In this document: in pieces, positions 45,901 to 57,458 of the stretch | How positions within the stretch are numbered: position 1 is the first letter of the stretch | Layout: the number at the start of each line of letters is the position of its first letter | Source: Neopestalotiopsis rosae | Lineage: Eukaryota; Ascomycota; Sordariomycetes; Amphisphaeriales; Sporocadaceae | Reading direction: 5' to 3' | DNA length: 64,000 bases | NCBI GenBank assembly: GCA_023078685.1 | Contig: JALGAS010000005.1 | Span: forward strand, 4,092,001-4,156,000 | The notes under the pieces: generated by a model | What the model was told of the DNA's origin: nothing | Seen by the model: the letters and a program-made list of their open reading frames with translations, nothing else | Databases searched by the model: none | Made by a program: the position numbers and the translations under genes

Positions 45901-47397
45901 GCGCAGCATTGCGTGAACATTAGTGTGAGACATGGTATGGTCAGACTCGGGTAGCCGACTGGGAAAGTCTTGTATGCAAGGAAAAGTCCATAGTAAGCCG
46001 TACGATTGAAACAGAGCATGATTCCGATGCAGTCGATTCGTTGATTGTGATTACGTGCTCGACATGGGATGAAGTAAAGAGAGTGAGACATACTGATGGG
46101 TGGTTGGTCTCATCGGCTACCCTGCGCACTGTGGGCTTCCTACTGGCCCTGAAATTTTGTAATCTCAATGGAGAAAATGTACGTTGTTGCACCTAAGAAA
46201 TGGCGATTTTCACATCACGGCTAAGTCGTAGGTGCAATCTGTTTGCAACTGATACATGTTACTATACCCCCAACGACATTACGGATTAATCTTAGTACCG
46301 ATGTTGTCGCGTATTACGACGAGACTATATCGAATGACTTTTCGAATGTATTGTGTGCATTCTAGACAAGAACATTTCATCGAGTGTGACTAATCCCACC
46401 ACACGTTCTCTAGCTTGTCCGCCAGGTGTAGTTGTTAGCCACATGCACGGCCAAGTCATGTTTCAGCATGTTGCAGTCACAGATGAGACTTGTAGGGAAT
46501 GATGTGCAAGGTAAATAACCTTGGTTAATTTTTCTCTATTGACGTTTCTTGCCGTTTCGTTCGAGAGCGAGCCGTGGAAAGGGGACCGCTCGGCCGAACG
46601 CGATCACAAGAATGGTGTGACGCTTTATAACCGACTGGTGAAGTTGTACCTCGGTATAAACATACAATGTGTAATTTTATCTGAAGGAAAGGGTGTGTTT
46701 CCTCGTATTCTCTAGTAAATGAGCCACGCGTAGGTCAAAAGCGAAAATTGCTTTGATCAGCGGCTTGGCAACGTTGAGGCTTGTTGATTCACATGAAAAT
46801 GTTCACCACGACCCTGGCCTTGCACAGACCCCTGGCAATTATACTCTCATGTCAGCCAAAGTTGCATGAACCTATCACTTGGAGAGCACTGCTTTTTATT
46901 GGTTCTTATACTTGGCTTTTAGTATTCGTGTTCGTACTTGGTACTCGGGAGTCATGTACCACGCAATATTGATCGTGGGGGCTCCAAGATTCAAGATGAT
47001 CTGCGTGGATCATATTGAGTGGTAGAAAGGGCTTCGGTATTTGCAGCGGCATCTAGCAGCTTAAAGTTATTTTTGTCAATGCAGATATCCTGACAATGGG
47101 CATCCGGTGACGGTCAAAAGGTCGGCGACCCTTCAAAATTTCGGTTCGGGCGTCCGGCAACAGCACTACACACCTGGTCTCCCGGCTGCAAGTCACGGCA
47201 GTATGTTCAGAGATGCCATTTCACGATGACGAGACATGTGCAAATTTGAGACAGCAGAATAGCTGTATAAAGATGAGTGTTTGAACGAGCCGATTTGGCC
47301 ATCATCAATTCGCCAAGTCGCATTGGTCACTCCATTTATTCACATGATTGGTATTGCCAACGCTCAAGCTTCTCGACAATTTGACACGAATCGTAAC
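45901..47397. other. Intergenic with carboxylesterase promoter
   Basis: About 1.5 kb without a supported gene. A TATAAA at 47266-47271 precedes the carboxylesterase. Some AT-rich stretches (46540-46720) carry only chance open frames. Confidence 0.5.
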
Positions 47398-49098
47398 ATG
47401 CGTTTCGACATGTGTTCCTTGTTATTGAATTTACTTGGGGCTCTCTGCGTGCTGGGAGGACCAGTGACGCAGCGAAGCGATGCTGCCCAGCCGACAGTGA
47501 CCATAGCTGACGGGACTGTAGTTGGGACTGTCAGGGACAACACGGAATCTTTCGCCGGCATCCCCTTTGCACAACCGCCCGTCGGCCCCTTGAGATTGAA
47601 GCCACCGCAGCGGCTCAACTCTTCCTTTGGCACTCTCGACGCTTCAACCCCTGGTCCTGCTTGTCCCCAGCAAGTGGTTGATACCTCGAGCACTGATTTC
47701 CTATCTCAAGTCCTCGGGTACCTGGTCGATACACCACTTTTCATGAGTGCTCTCAATCAGAGTGAAGATTGCCTCTTTATCACAGTGCAACGCCCTGAAA
47801 ACATTGCAGCCGATGAGAAATTGCCGGTTGTCGTGTGGATATTTGGCGGCGGCTTTGAAGTGGGCTGGTCCTCCATGTACGACGGTATCGGCTTGGTGCA
47901 GCGGGGCATCGATCTCAGCCAACCCTTCATCTACGTGGCCATATCATATCGCGTTGGCGGATTTGGCTTCATGCCTGGCTCCGAGATTCTCGAGGACGGC
48001 TCTGCCAACCTTGGACTGCTGGACCAGCGACTTGCTCTCGAGTGGGTGGCCGACAACATGGGAGCCTTTGGCGGTGACCCCGACAAGGTGACACTTTGGG
48101 GCGAATCCGCTGGCGCAATGTCCATTTTTGATCAGATGGCTCTATATGATGGCGACAATACGTACAACGGCAAGCCTTTGTTCCACGGTGCGATTATGAA
48201 CAGCGGCAGCATCGTGCCAGCAGCCCCCGTGGATGGTACCAAGGGCAATGAAGTCTATAGTCAAGTGGTCCAGGCTGCTGGTTGTTCCGATGCTAGTAGT
48301 TCTCTGGATTGCTTGCGCAGCCTGGACTATGCAGACTTTCTGGATGCTGCCAATAGTGTACCCAACATTTTGAGCTACCAGTCGATAGCACTCTCTTATC
48401 TGCCTCGACCCGATGGAAAAGTCCTTACCCAGAGTCCTGAGCTGTTGCTCGAGGCCGGGAAATATGCTGCAGTCCCCGTCATTATAGGCGATCAGGAAGA
48501 TGAAGGGACGCTTTTCAGCATTTTTCAAAGCAATCTTTCGACAGTGGATGATGTTATTGACTACTTGCACGATTACGCATTTATAGATGCGACGAGAGAA
48601 GAAGTCGCTGGCTTCATCAATACGTACGACCCGTCGGCCTCTGCAGGAAGTCCGTACAACACTGGTCCTTTCAACGAGATCTACCCGTATTTCAAGCTCT
48701 TGGCATCGGCAGTTGGCGATATAATCTTCACACTTACTCGACGAGTATTCCTCACGGCTTTCAGTGCTGCTCATCCCGATATTCCCTCCTGGTCTTACCT
48801 CTCTTCCTACGACTACTTGACGCCAATACTTGGATCGTTTCATGGGGGTGATATCCTGCAAGTATTTTACGGAATCTTGCCAAACTATGCCAGCGCCGCA
48901 ACTCAGACGTACTTCATCAACTTCATCACCAACGGAGACCCCAATGTAGGAACATCGGATTATCCTGCGTGGCCCCAGTGGAGTGAGGCGCGGCAGTTGA
49001 TGCAATTCTGGTCAATCACTAGTGACTTTGTCACCGATGACTTTCGCGCAACAAGCTACGAGTATATTCTTAACAATGCGACAAACATGCGTCTCTGA
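47398..49098 (+). CDS. Secreted type-B carboxylesterase/lipase
   Basis: Single exon. From the ATG at 47398 the protein is 566 aa and begins with a hydrophobic signal-like segment (MRFDMCSLLLNLLGALCVLG). An ATG at 47344 would add 18 residues. Family features: SFAGIPFAQPPVGPLR, NQSEDCLFI, the oxyanion loop FGGGFEVG, the nucleophile elbow GESAG and a C-terminal SFHGGDI holding the catalytic His. The acidic triad member is probably in the DEGTLF region. It is an alpha/beta-hydrolase acting on esters or lipids outside the cell. Several sequons are present. A partner role with GH62 in plant polymer deconstruction is plausible but unproven. Confidence 0.9.
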   Translation: MRFDMCSLLLNLLGALCVLGGPVTQRSDAAQPTVTIADGTVVGTVRDNTESFAGIPFAQPPVGPLRLKPPQRLNSSFGTLDASTPGPACPQQVVDTSSTDFLSQVLGYLVDTPLFMSALNQSEDCLFITVQRPENIAADEKLPVVVWIFGGGFEVGWSSMYDGIGLVQRGIDLSQPFIYVAISYRVGGFGFMPGSEILEDGSANLGLLDQRLALEWVADNMGAFGGDPDKVTLWGESAGAMSIFDQMALYDGDNTYNGKPLFHGAIMNSGSIVPAAPVDGTKGNEVYSQVVQAAGCSDASSSLDCLRSLDYADFLDAANSVPNILSYQSIALSYLPRPDGKVLTQSPELLLEAGKYAAVPVIIGDQEDEGTLFSIFQSNLSTVDDVIDYLHDYAFIDATREEVAGFINTYDPSASAGSPYNTGPFNEIYPYFKLLASAVGDIIFTLTRRVFLTAFSAAHPDIPSWSYLSSYDYLTPILGSFHGGDILQVFYGILPNYASAATQTYFINFITNGDPNVGTSDYPAWPQWSEARQLMQFWSITSDFVTDDFRATSYEYILNNATNMRL

Positions 49099-49446
49099 GA
49101 ATTCTAAGAGACTGCATAGTCAAGGTGGTGAGAGGGTGGGTTTGGAATATGATCGGCAGTTCGGCTTTAAGCGATGATCTAGGTACTCAACCTGGCAGGC
49201 CTGATACTCCTCAGCTATGTCTTTTAGTTCTTCTGTTTTGTGTTTTTCCAATATGATTCCTCGAAAAATAAACGTTAGCTTGCATTCGTGCTTGGAACAC
49301 TAAATGTCTAGTGCCAATTTAGAATCCACCGATTGCAGTAGCCCTCTTTCCCCTCTGCTGCATGTACATTCCCCGCCGGAGGATTCATGTTTGACTTCAA
49401 GCAAACATAAATCTTCGGTAGCAACAAGTTTGAGCGGGGCATCGAA
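49099..49446. other. Intergenic, no gene seen
   Basis: Flank between the carboxylesterase and the next gene. Confidence 0.35.
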
Positions 49447-50965
49447 ATGTCCTCATCGTGGAGGGTCTCTGCCTCGAATCCCGTGCGACAGGTGGGCAGT
49501 GGCGATGGCATGGACTACGAACGATGTGCCGCGCTGCACAACGAGCTGCTTGAGCTAGGCTGGGTCGGCTCTGGCAAGCCGCTGGAGCACAGTGCTGTTG
49601 CTGATGACCAGGCACCGGTGCTCCATCGAGTATCTTGGTTCGACCGCCACGGCGACGCGGCAGCGCAGGTGCGCTCGCGCCTTTCTCCATCTCTGGTCGC
49701 CTTTCTGGAGCAGGCATTGGATATTCCAAATGGTCATTCGCTATTTTATCATGCGAATGGACTCTCGCATCCTGGGTTTCTATTCTTGAACAATAACGAG
49801 GATGAGGAAGAGCCTAATCGCTACGTAACCCTGTACGTCGCAAACCAAGTAGCTACCCATCCCGATGGTCTGGTGTAAGTCCTCCTTTCTTTTTCGCATC
49901 TCACGGATTACCACGTCATTCTTCCTGTCCCAGAGGCTAAACTGAAGAATGGCACAAAGTTTCGACCAAAGAGAGAACAAGGCCATCATACAGATGTCGA
50001 TGTTTGACTCCGACGTCACCAAGAACGGCCGTCAGCAATGGCATCCACTCGAGGTTGTGCTTAGCAACTGGCTCGATATGGTGCAGATTAACAAAGTCGA
50101 GGCAGTCAGTGACGAGGTCGAAGTCCCCAATGACAAATTTGACCCATGGATTTTCCACCCCTTCAGTCAACAACAGCTTGCGGATACCTTGAATATGTAC
50201 CACAAGCTACTCAATGCCATTGAATCGCGCCTTCCAGAGGCTTCACGGCCCGACGCCAGATCTACAGAGCCACTGGTTCCCGAAGCTATGTTGGAGGCAG
50301 CACAAATGATTCGCCGCAACAGCTTTGCGTGGTCCTTCCTTAGCACAGCGCGGCGTCCCGCCTTCCGCTACATCGCACCAGGGCTAGCCATCCCGGATAC
50401 CGAAGATTTCCGACACCAGCCATTCAGTTCCGTAGAGACTGATGCGGAGCCCTTGGAAGATGGGGAACTCGGAATTCAATACCCGATCCTGCTCTTCCCA
50501 TCTTCTGAAGCGTTTCGCGGCACTCACGGCGGGAACATTGACGAGCCCTTTCCCCCGCCATGGTCAGGAGTAGGCTCGTACCAAGCGGGTCTATACTTGA
50601 CCGACTCAGATAGGGAAACAGCTGCTTTCGACGATGGCGTTCGTCTAGTGTTACCATTCGGCATTGGATCTAGGGGTTGGGCGCGAACGGCAGACGGCGC
50701 GCGGTTTGGCGAGAAAAAGTTCGCGAATGGTATCGGCAGAGGAGGGTCCAAGGACACCTATAGCGATCTCTATCAGCTGGGGTACGTGCCCTTCATCGAG
50801 TCACACGAGACCCGGCTGGTGCAGGTATTTCAGGCCTGGCTACGACACATCGAGACGGGCTCATGGGAGGTAAGTGAGGATGGCGTGCTGGGTGGTATAA
50901 ATAAATGGCGGGAGGCAGATACAGCGGAGCACTGGGAGGAGTACATGGTGCCTCTTAGTTGGTAG
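49447..50965 (+). CDS. Conserved-looking protein of unknown function
   Basis: Two exons (49447-49874, 49948-50965) joined by a 73-nt intron with branch CTAAAC and acceptor CTGAAG, in phase, 481 aa. No signal peptide or membrane segment. Acidic and soluble, with conserved-looking motifs such as GVGSYQAGLYLTDSD, VRLVLPFGIGSRGWART and FIESHETRLVQVFQAW. I do not recognise the family. The coding quality is high throughout, so the gene is probably real. The start could lie upstream of 49447, but no better ATG is seen. Confidence 0.65.
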
Positions 50966-51338
50966 CTCAGAGTCTTAGACACGCTTCCGCGGGATGAAAA
51001 TTGTCTCCGACTTCTGGAGACCAGTCCGGCTCTATATTCCCCTATTCCCGTATGCATCACCAAATCCTCATTTCCTATTCCAGTCGCTGTAAAGACCTGT
51101 GGCATGTAGTAGGGGCTCCATTGCGCGTGTGAACTCGCTAGGGCAGCTGCACCGGGTGTTCAACCATTTCGAGTTCGATGTGACGCGGAGTATAGGCTAT
51201 GCCAAGCTCCGGACGGAACGGCGGTGTCTCTAGCTCGTCACGGAACGACTGTTCATGGAGTTCATGGCGCCTCTGGTGGATTGGCTGTAGCTCTAATTCA
51301 GAGGCTAGCTCGACTGGAGAGCCGCCCAAGAATCGTGG
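50966..51338 (-). other. 3' flank containing a translatable extension of the next gene
   Basis: On the minus strand, 51338-51138 continues the reading frame of the rhodopsin-domain gene past its stop for 66 codons, with good amino-acid composition; see findings. No separate gene. Confidence 0.5.
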
Positions 51339-52464
51339 CTATTTGAAGCTGTACCCCGACCTACTGCTCATACCGTAGGCTTCTGGGCTTCTACTGCCGG
51401 ATGACATGGTATCTACGGTGCCGGGATCGGAGCTCTGCGTCTTGCTGTACCGGGAAGCAAGACAAGACTTCAAGCGCGTCCAGAGGTCGACCAGTGGAAC
51501 GATAGTCTTTGCCATGGGCGCGCAGGCGCAGAAGATGCTGGTTGCCATCTGCAGAATGTCCCAGAAGGCATTAGTGTCGTTTTCCTCTAAAGCAATGTCA
51601 GATTAGCCGCCCCAATTTTGCACTTATTGCCAGATCCTACTTACGCCCGTTAGTATTGGCTACCGAGTAGACAAGGCCGATTTTCACGAATCCTATCACG
51701 CCAGAAAGGCCGCCTATGATGAAAACAAAGATAAGCTTAGCCTTAACGTAGCTCCGAGTCGCCAGCTTGCGGATGAGGCCGACGGTGAGGGCGATCAGGG
51801 CGAAATCGAGGAGCGAGTTGGTGGTCTCTTCGGCGATCAGGAATACATTTCCGTCAATACAATAACCAGGCTGGTCCCCCACGATATCCCACCACTTAGA
51901 GATGGGACGACACAGGAATATCACCATCAAGAAGAAGGTGATAAACCAGCAGACATGGATAGTCGCAAGCGCGTATATCCATCTGACAAAGGCTCGATCG
52001 CTCCAGAAGATGCGATAATACAGGGCGAACAGGCTGCCCCTGGCGAACAACTGGTTGATGTAGAAGAATGGTGTACAGATGTACGAGAGCTACAATAAAA
52101 GGTTTGAGAAACATGCAAGTTGGAGGTAGCGGGAGAATTACCTTGGCCACTAACACAGCCAGCTCGTCGTCCGTCAAATCGCCAGCGACAGTAACGCCTG
52201 ATCGCCCAGGCCCATCAGTAATGAACAAGATTTCTATGGCCAGAAGCTCAACTTACCAATGAACGGCATGCACGCATATACGAGGAAGCCAAGAAGGGCC
52301 AGGAAAGCAAAGAGGTCATCCCAGCGGAAGCGAGTGCCTGGCGGCTTGGGAGCGAACAGGCGGAGAATAGTCGTTAAGATACACAAAGGGACCGTGACAA
52401 TGGATATAATAACAATTCTGCCCTCGCCTGGGTCCGCGAGGATGTCGTCAAACGAGTAACCCAT
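51339..52464 (-). CDS. Rhodopsin-domain (PTH11/SAT5-like) membrane protein, early stop
   Basis: Four exons from 52464 (MGYSFDDIL), three introns with good borders, about 320 aa to the TAG at 51341-51339. Family blocks: RLFAPKPPGTRFRWDDLF, TVAGDLTDDELAVLVAK, ARGSLFALYYRIF, CRPISKWWD, GQ-PGYCID-type turn (DQPGYCIDGN) and VKIGLVYSVANTN. There are six to seven transmembrane helices. These fungal rhodopsin-like integral membrane proteins are receptor-like and often enriched in plant-associated species. The cytosolic tail stops at SGYSFK, but the same frame goes on, suggesting a nonsense mutation in the tail. Confidence 0.82.
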
Positions 52465-53133
52465 GATATCCGCGGTTCAATTTTGGCCTACCGTGCCGCC
52501 GACTCACGAATGAATTTGAGCAAACTCGGAGATGACTTCAAGGGCAGCCATTTGAGTGTGAGTGGCAGCCAGAGTTGCGCGGGTCCAGCGCGGCGGCCTT
52601 CGCGCATGGAGAGGGTGGGGGCTAAATGAGTTTCCCCATGGGTATGTTCCAAAAAAAGAAGCCTGCATACCAACACCATGTTTTTCATCTGCGGCCGTCA
52701 TAATTACTTATTGTGCAACGGAATTCCGGAAGCAAGGGATCAAGAAGGGGTAATGAATGCCGGATCGCCAACGTGAGCTCGGGCCACAATATAGCTGTTG
52801 GTGCCAACTGTGCTGTGCTGTGCCGCCGGCAAACCAGACGACAGGGTGTTTTCATCGGACCAGCTTTCGACTCGCCATGGATCTGACTGATGAATTCTGA
52901 TTCCCCTTCACTTTAATCCGTATACCGAGCCAGAGTTAAATGCATATGCAGGACCACCACAACATGGCACTGCCCACCAATCTTTGGGGCCGCTTCAGTA
53001 CTCGCGAAGCACTCGGCCAGCTGCTGGCGAGATTTCCGATCCTGCGGCGGCACATCTGATATCTGCTGGAGGAGCCTACGTCTCGGCGTCGGCAGCGCAG
53101 GTGTAGGTCTTTCCGCTGGCCATCCAGGATTAG
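52465..53133. other. Intergenic with a possible gene remnant
   Basis: Upstream of the rhodopsin-domain gene. At about 52963-53058 the plus strand reads MALPTNLWGRFSTREALG and continues to a TGA after RRHI. It looks coding but is too short to name. Confidence 0.35.
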
Positions 53134-53514
53134 ATGCGCTTCGTCTACTCCCAGGCTCTGCAGCGCGGTCTCCAGGTGGCCATTGGATTTACGGGTGTGG
53201 ATTTTCTCTTGTCCAGGTGGGAGGATGAGATTGTGCTGCGACAAAAGCTAGAGGCGGAGTACGGTCTCAAACGCGACAACGATCGACACGATCGGGCGAA
53301 ACCCATGACGGCGACTGCTGAGAAAGGAAAAACCTCTGGCGAGGCGGTGGAAACGTTATCGTGGATTGGTTCCATCCAAATGGGAGGAAAGGCAGACGTG
53401 GAGTGCAATATTGATCTTGGCTTGATCTTTTGGAGGTCAGTATATTCTAGCAAATTGGACAACGAAGAACCAATCTGCGGCGGACATGAGTCTTCAAAAC
53501 GATTTACACCTTGA
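53134..53514 (+). CDS. Hypothetical protein or gene remnant
   Basis: Open frame of 126 codons. The first 50 residues (MRFVYSQALQRGLQVAIG onward) look amphipathic and coding-like. The rest is low in information. It may be the downstream exon of a damaged gene starting near 52963. No family recognised. Low confidence. Confidence 0.25.
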   Translation: MRFVYSQALQRGLQVAIGFTGVDFLLSRWEDEIVLRQKLEAEYGLKRDNDRHDRAKPMTATAEKGKTSGEAVETLSWIGSIQMGGKADVECNIDLGLIFWRSVYSSKLDNEEPICGGHESSKRFTP

Positions 53515-55140
53515 GCCGTCTGTGCTTCATCCGGGGTTCGCAGTAAAGTTCGGCTGAGAGCTGCCTGCTGTCAACGGGGAATGATCGGTGTTAACCCGAG
53601 AAAGAAACAGTTTACCGGTATATGTAGTAACTCAGACATAGTTTTTCAAGCCGAGCGTGGCCTTGTTGTAAGATTAGCACCAAATGATGATGACAGCGGC
53701 GCAAGGTCACAAGTTCAAACTCGGGAGCGCTCTTTTTTGTCCTGTTTTTCTTATTTTATTTACTCCATCATCCTTTTTCATTCTTTCCATGAATTACCAG
53801 ATGGTCAAGTAGGTTTATTATTTTCCACTTGGAAAAGCCTCTACGAGGATAGATTGGTGTACCATTCATACGGGATAGGCTCACGTATGCCTTGCAACAT
53901 GTCCCCAGGCCGTAAAATCATGAATGGAGCACGCCCTTTCGTACTATCTTATTGGAGTATGTTACAGGAGGTCTTTTTCATATGTTATTATCAACCCCAT
54001 AGATAATCCTTTGCCTGGCCCGGCTGCACCGTAATCTTGCCAGCTGTGCATCCGGATCCTGGTAGTGTATGTACCTAGGTAGTGTATCAGTGCTGAAGAC
54101 CGCTGGAGAAGCCTCTGCAGAGGCCTAGTTTAGCGGGTAGAGATAGCCACAACAGTTTTCCAAGTGCAGCAGCAGCCGCCAGGTTTCTGATAGCTCCGAA
54201 GAAGCTACAGGGGTACCAGGTTGGCAAAGACATTGGCGAGCGACCTCTGTATATTGCAAAACATACCTACATAGGTACATAGGTACGATGGACGAATTGC
54301 CGTTATCGTCGCGATGCCGCAGCTACTACAGCGGCGAACCTTCGAGCCGCATTGCAGCCGGTGCTGGCTGTAGTGGGCCTAATAATGATGCGCTGTAGAG
54401 TTAGCAGTGTACAGAGCACTTGAGGTCGCTCTCAGTTATCTCCGCCACCCTGGCCGGGTCCCACAAGCAGCTGCAGAGACAGATCCTAGTCTTTGGCCAG
54501 TGCTGAAGATCGCTGGAACAGGCCTGTAAGCGACTGCCTTAGTAGAGACCGCAGCAGCTGATCGTCAGATGCATCTACAGCCGTCTATTTGCTTGCCAAC
54601 TCGGACTATATTTGATGGAGTTGGCGAATTGGCAAACACAATTCAGTTTTGTGCATTCTTGGATGGAAAGCGCATTTGTTCGCGTTGTTCATGACTCCCA
54701 CTGTAGCTCCGGTAGTCCCCACCGCGACCGCTATTGCAACTGCGCCCAGTATCCAATGCTCTTAAATGCGGCGATGCCCGGATTCTGTGCTCAACCACGG
54801 CCCACGCCATCCCCCGCGGCAGTAGTCTCTCCAAACCCTCCCCAAAGGCATAATAGCACCGAGAATGGTCAGTACGTTCCTGATTCCGAGTATCTTTCTT
54901 CTCAAGCCATAGGTTCATAACCACCTCCGCCAAATTGAGGGTGGCTACTGTCGATAGATTCCTAGAGGATATTCCTGACCTGTTCTCCAATCACTAGCTG
55001 GCAGGTCTTAAGGACCTTTGCCGTCAGGCCGTCCACCTGATGAGGCGCTTTGATGGACCATATACCGAATTGACAGACACTTGGCTGCAGACATTCCTAA
55101 GCCCGGAAAGGACTTCTGGCGACGTATCGAGTGGTATACA
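53515..55140. other. Gene-poor region with degenerate repeats
   Basis: No supported gene. CAGTGCTGAAGA(C/T)CGCTGGA occurs twice (about 54090 and 54500), and TAGGTA/TACCTA tracts lie near 54070 and 54270. Composition suggests decayed repetitive DNA. Confidence 0.45.
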
Positions 55141-57458
55141 CTAGAAATGAGGTAAGTACTGCGGCCATTCAGGTGTTGCAAACGCCTCCAGTGGCAGCTG
55201 TTTGAGAGAGATGAAACCCTCAAATAAGAGATAGCCCCTGCATAGGCAGTAAAAGAGCATTAAACTGGGGATGGTAGCCATCGCTACAAGTTTAATGATC
55301 CAGTAGCAGATCCTGAGGAGAATACTTTTAACAGTCCTCTCTGGTGTGGCAACAGAATTTTGTATATCCTTGACAGCTTTTGTAGTTCTTTCGGCTGCAA
55401 AAGTCATTACCCTGGCTGACAATTTCCACACTGACCGTTTTGAACCTCTACCCACCAAGGCCTGCAGCTCTTCAACAGGAGATAGAAGGGCGAGAACGAC
55501 ACCAACAATAAGGGCAAGTATACCGCTGTGGCAATTTGAGTTAGTTCATGATTGTCAATATTTTTTGCCAGGGCTCAGAACTCTTAATGATGTCTACCAT
55601 GTAAAGGAGCCTAGTGACATATTGACTCTTTGGGGAGATAAATGAATATTGTTGCTACTCACAATGCTACCATCGACGACGTCGCAATGTGCCACATGTA
55701 TTGCTCGATCTCTGATGGAAAATACTGGTTCCAGGCAGCTGCATGAAGTCCAGCGTATGCTAGCCTGCAGAAGCAAAAAACTCCACAAGCACTGATGCTA
55801 GTTGACAGATTTGCGTGGTACAAAACCCATGTCGAGAAGTTCCCTATGTTTCGGAATATTTTGGGCTCAAATGTTGCAGCACCGGTGGCTTCGAGACAAA
55901 ACAAAGAGGCCATTTCGCCGACGGGACTAGAATCACTACTGATAGTGACTGAAGATTGAGTAACTTTCAAGCCTAGATTGTCAAATATCTCGGGTGACTC
56001 GGTATGTAGTTGAAGTATCAGCGCCCATCTGTGTAGCGTCATTGATTCCGTTCTTTTTTGCGCGAGCTCGCACTCTTGCGTGCATTCATGACGAGAATTG
56101 ATCACTGGCGCGATTCTTTCGCGCCTTCCAGCCTTGAATTTGACTTGGTCGGCCCTTAAAATGACTGACTTTGATATGTGCCCATCACAAAGCTCGTGAA
56201 AAAGAGAATAGCTCATGTGCAATTCCAAGTGAGGTCGAATGACATTGCCGACAAGCATCAAAGGTGCCTTGGGCAGGGGCGGCAGAGGAGATTGAGAAGG
56301 CTCAGAAGATTGTATCTCGGTAATAGTTTCAAAGGACTGATGAGTAATGTCTGCATGTCCTAGCCGATGCAGCACGTCCTCGGATACCTCGCGCGCGAGC
56401 GATGCGGCGGAAGAGACCGTCTTGACAGGTCTGTTGAGACTATATTCCCAGCAGAGAGCAGCGATACCGGCTATGGTTTCTTCACCTGAGATTTCCGATG
56501 TGCTCTCAACATCTAATGGCTTGTGCCACCACAATGCGTAAATGAAGAGAGTACAAATGGCATGTGCTAGGGTGCTCAACTCGAGTGTCGTCACAAGAAG
56601 TCCGGATGCCCACCGCATCGTGACTTGTAACACGAGCCAGAGAGCCTGAATGATTATTAGGGTTTTCGCTAAGAAATCCGCTTTGCTTTTGTCCCTGATG
56701 TGCTCTAAAGGAATGTCAGGAAGGAAACCTAGACTGGCCATGTATTTGATCATCGAGTCATCAAGTGTCATTCGGGTAAGACCAGGTACCTGACCTGATT
56801 AGTTTCGTTTCATCTCCATTACTAGGGATGAACCTCAACTTACGAATCTTGATTCATCGATCTCAGTAGAGAAAGTGAATCCTCCCATAATGGCATAGAA
56901 ACTGTGTGTTCGTGTCCATTTATTTCTTCGCTTCAGCTGGGGATTATCCTTGTTCTAGTGAGAGCAGGTTCAAATTAGTCAACTGGTATGGGAAACAAAT
57001 GCGAAGCAAGGTACTCAAAGTGATGCTTACGAATCTGTTGAAAATGTCCTCAAGATCCTTGCCTAGCTGCCTTGCCTGTTGATTTTGGCTCCAGGCCACA
57101 AAGACCACAATCTCGGGTGCGAATATCCCCAGAAGAACCCACTTGGCCTTCTCAAACCAAAAAGCGAATTGCTTGTTGCCGACAATGCTCTTAATGAAAG
57201 ACGGCAGATACCTGTTGGTAGGCTCTGGGATGTCGACAGGCGGAACATTAATATGCAGCGCTGTGTAGACACATAGGCTGAGGGTAATGAGACAACTCTT
57301 TATAATTTCAAAGGTTCCTCGTCCTGTCGGTTCCGCACTGTTGCGCACTCGAGTTCAGATTAGCCATTGATTCTCTTGTTCTTCTGATAAGCATTACCAC
57401 CCACACCCAGCCTGATGTCGTGTAATTTGACATGATAATTTGAAGGCAGAGAAAACAT
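55141..57458 (-). CDS. Fungal multi-pass membrane protein, function unknown
   Basis: The reconstructed gene starts at the ATG at 57458 (exon to 57398), then 57347 onwards. Three more introns follow, the longest about 140 nt near 55530-55665, and the gene ends at 55141. The product is about 680 aa. Motifs TGRGTFEI, SCLITLSLCVYTALHINVP and LGIFAPEIVVFVAW mark a large uncharacterised membrane-protein family expanded in ascomycetes and basidiomycetes. About eight hydrophobic helices are seen: two at the N-terminus, two in the middle, four at the C-terminus, with a 200-residue cytosolic loop between. The 5' exon is the least certain part. No function can be assigned. Confidence 0.6.

Noticed and set aside
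45151..45933. Long 260-codon open frame antisense to GH62
   Set aside because: The plus-strand GH62 protein is certain, and the antisense frame arises from its high-GC codon usage.
48142..49005. 287-codon antisense open frame over the carboxylesterase
   Set aside because: The composition is Cys/Arg-rich and unlike a protein; the sense strand is a clear esterase.
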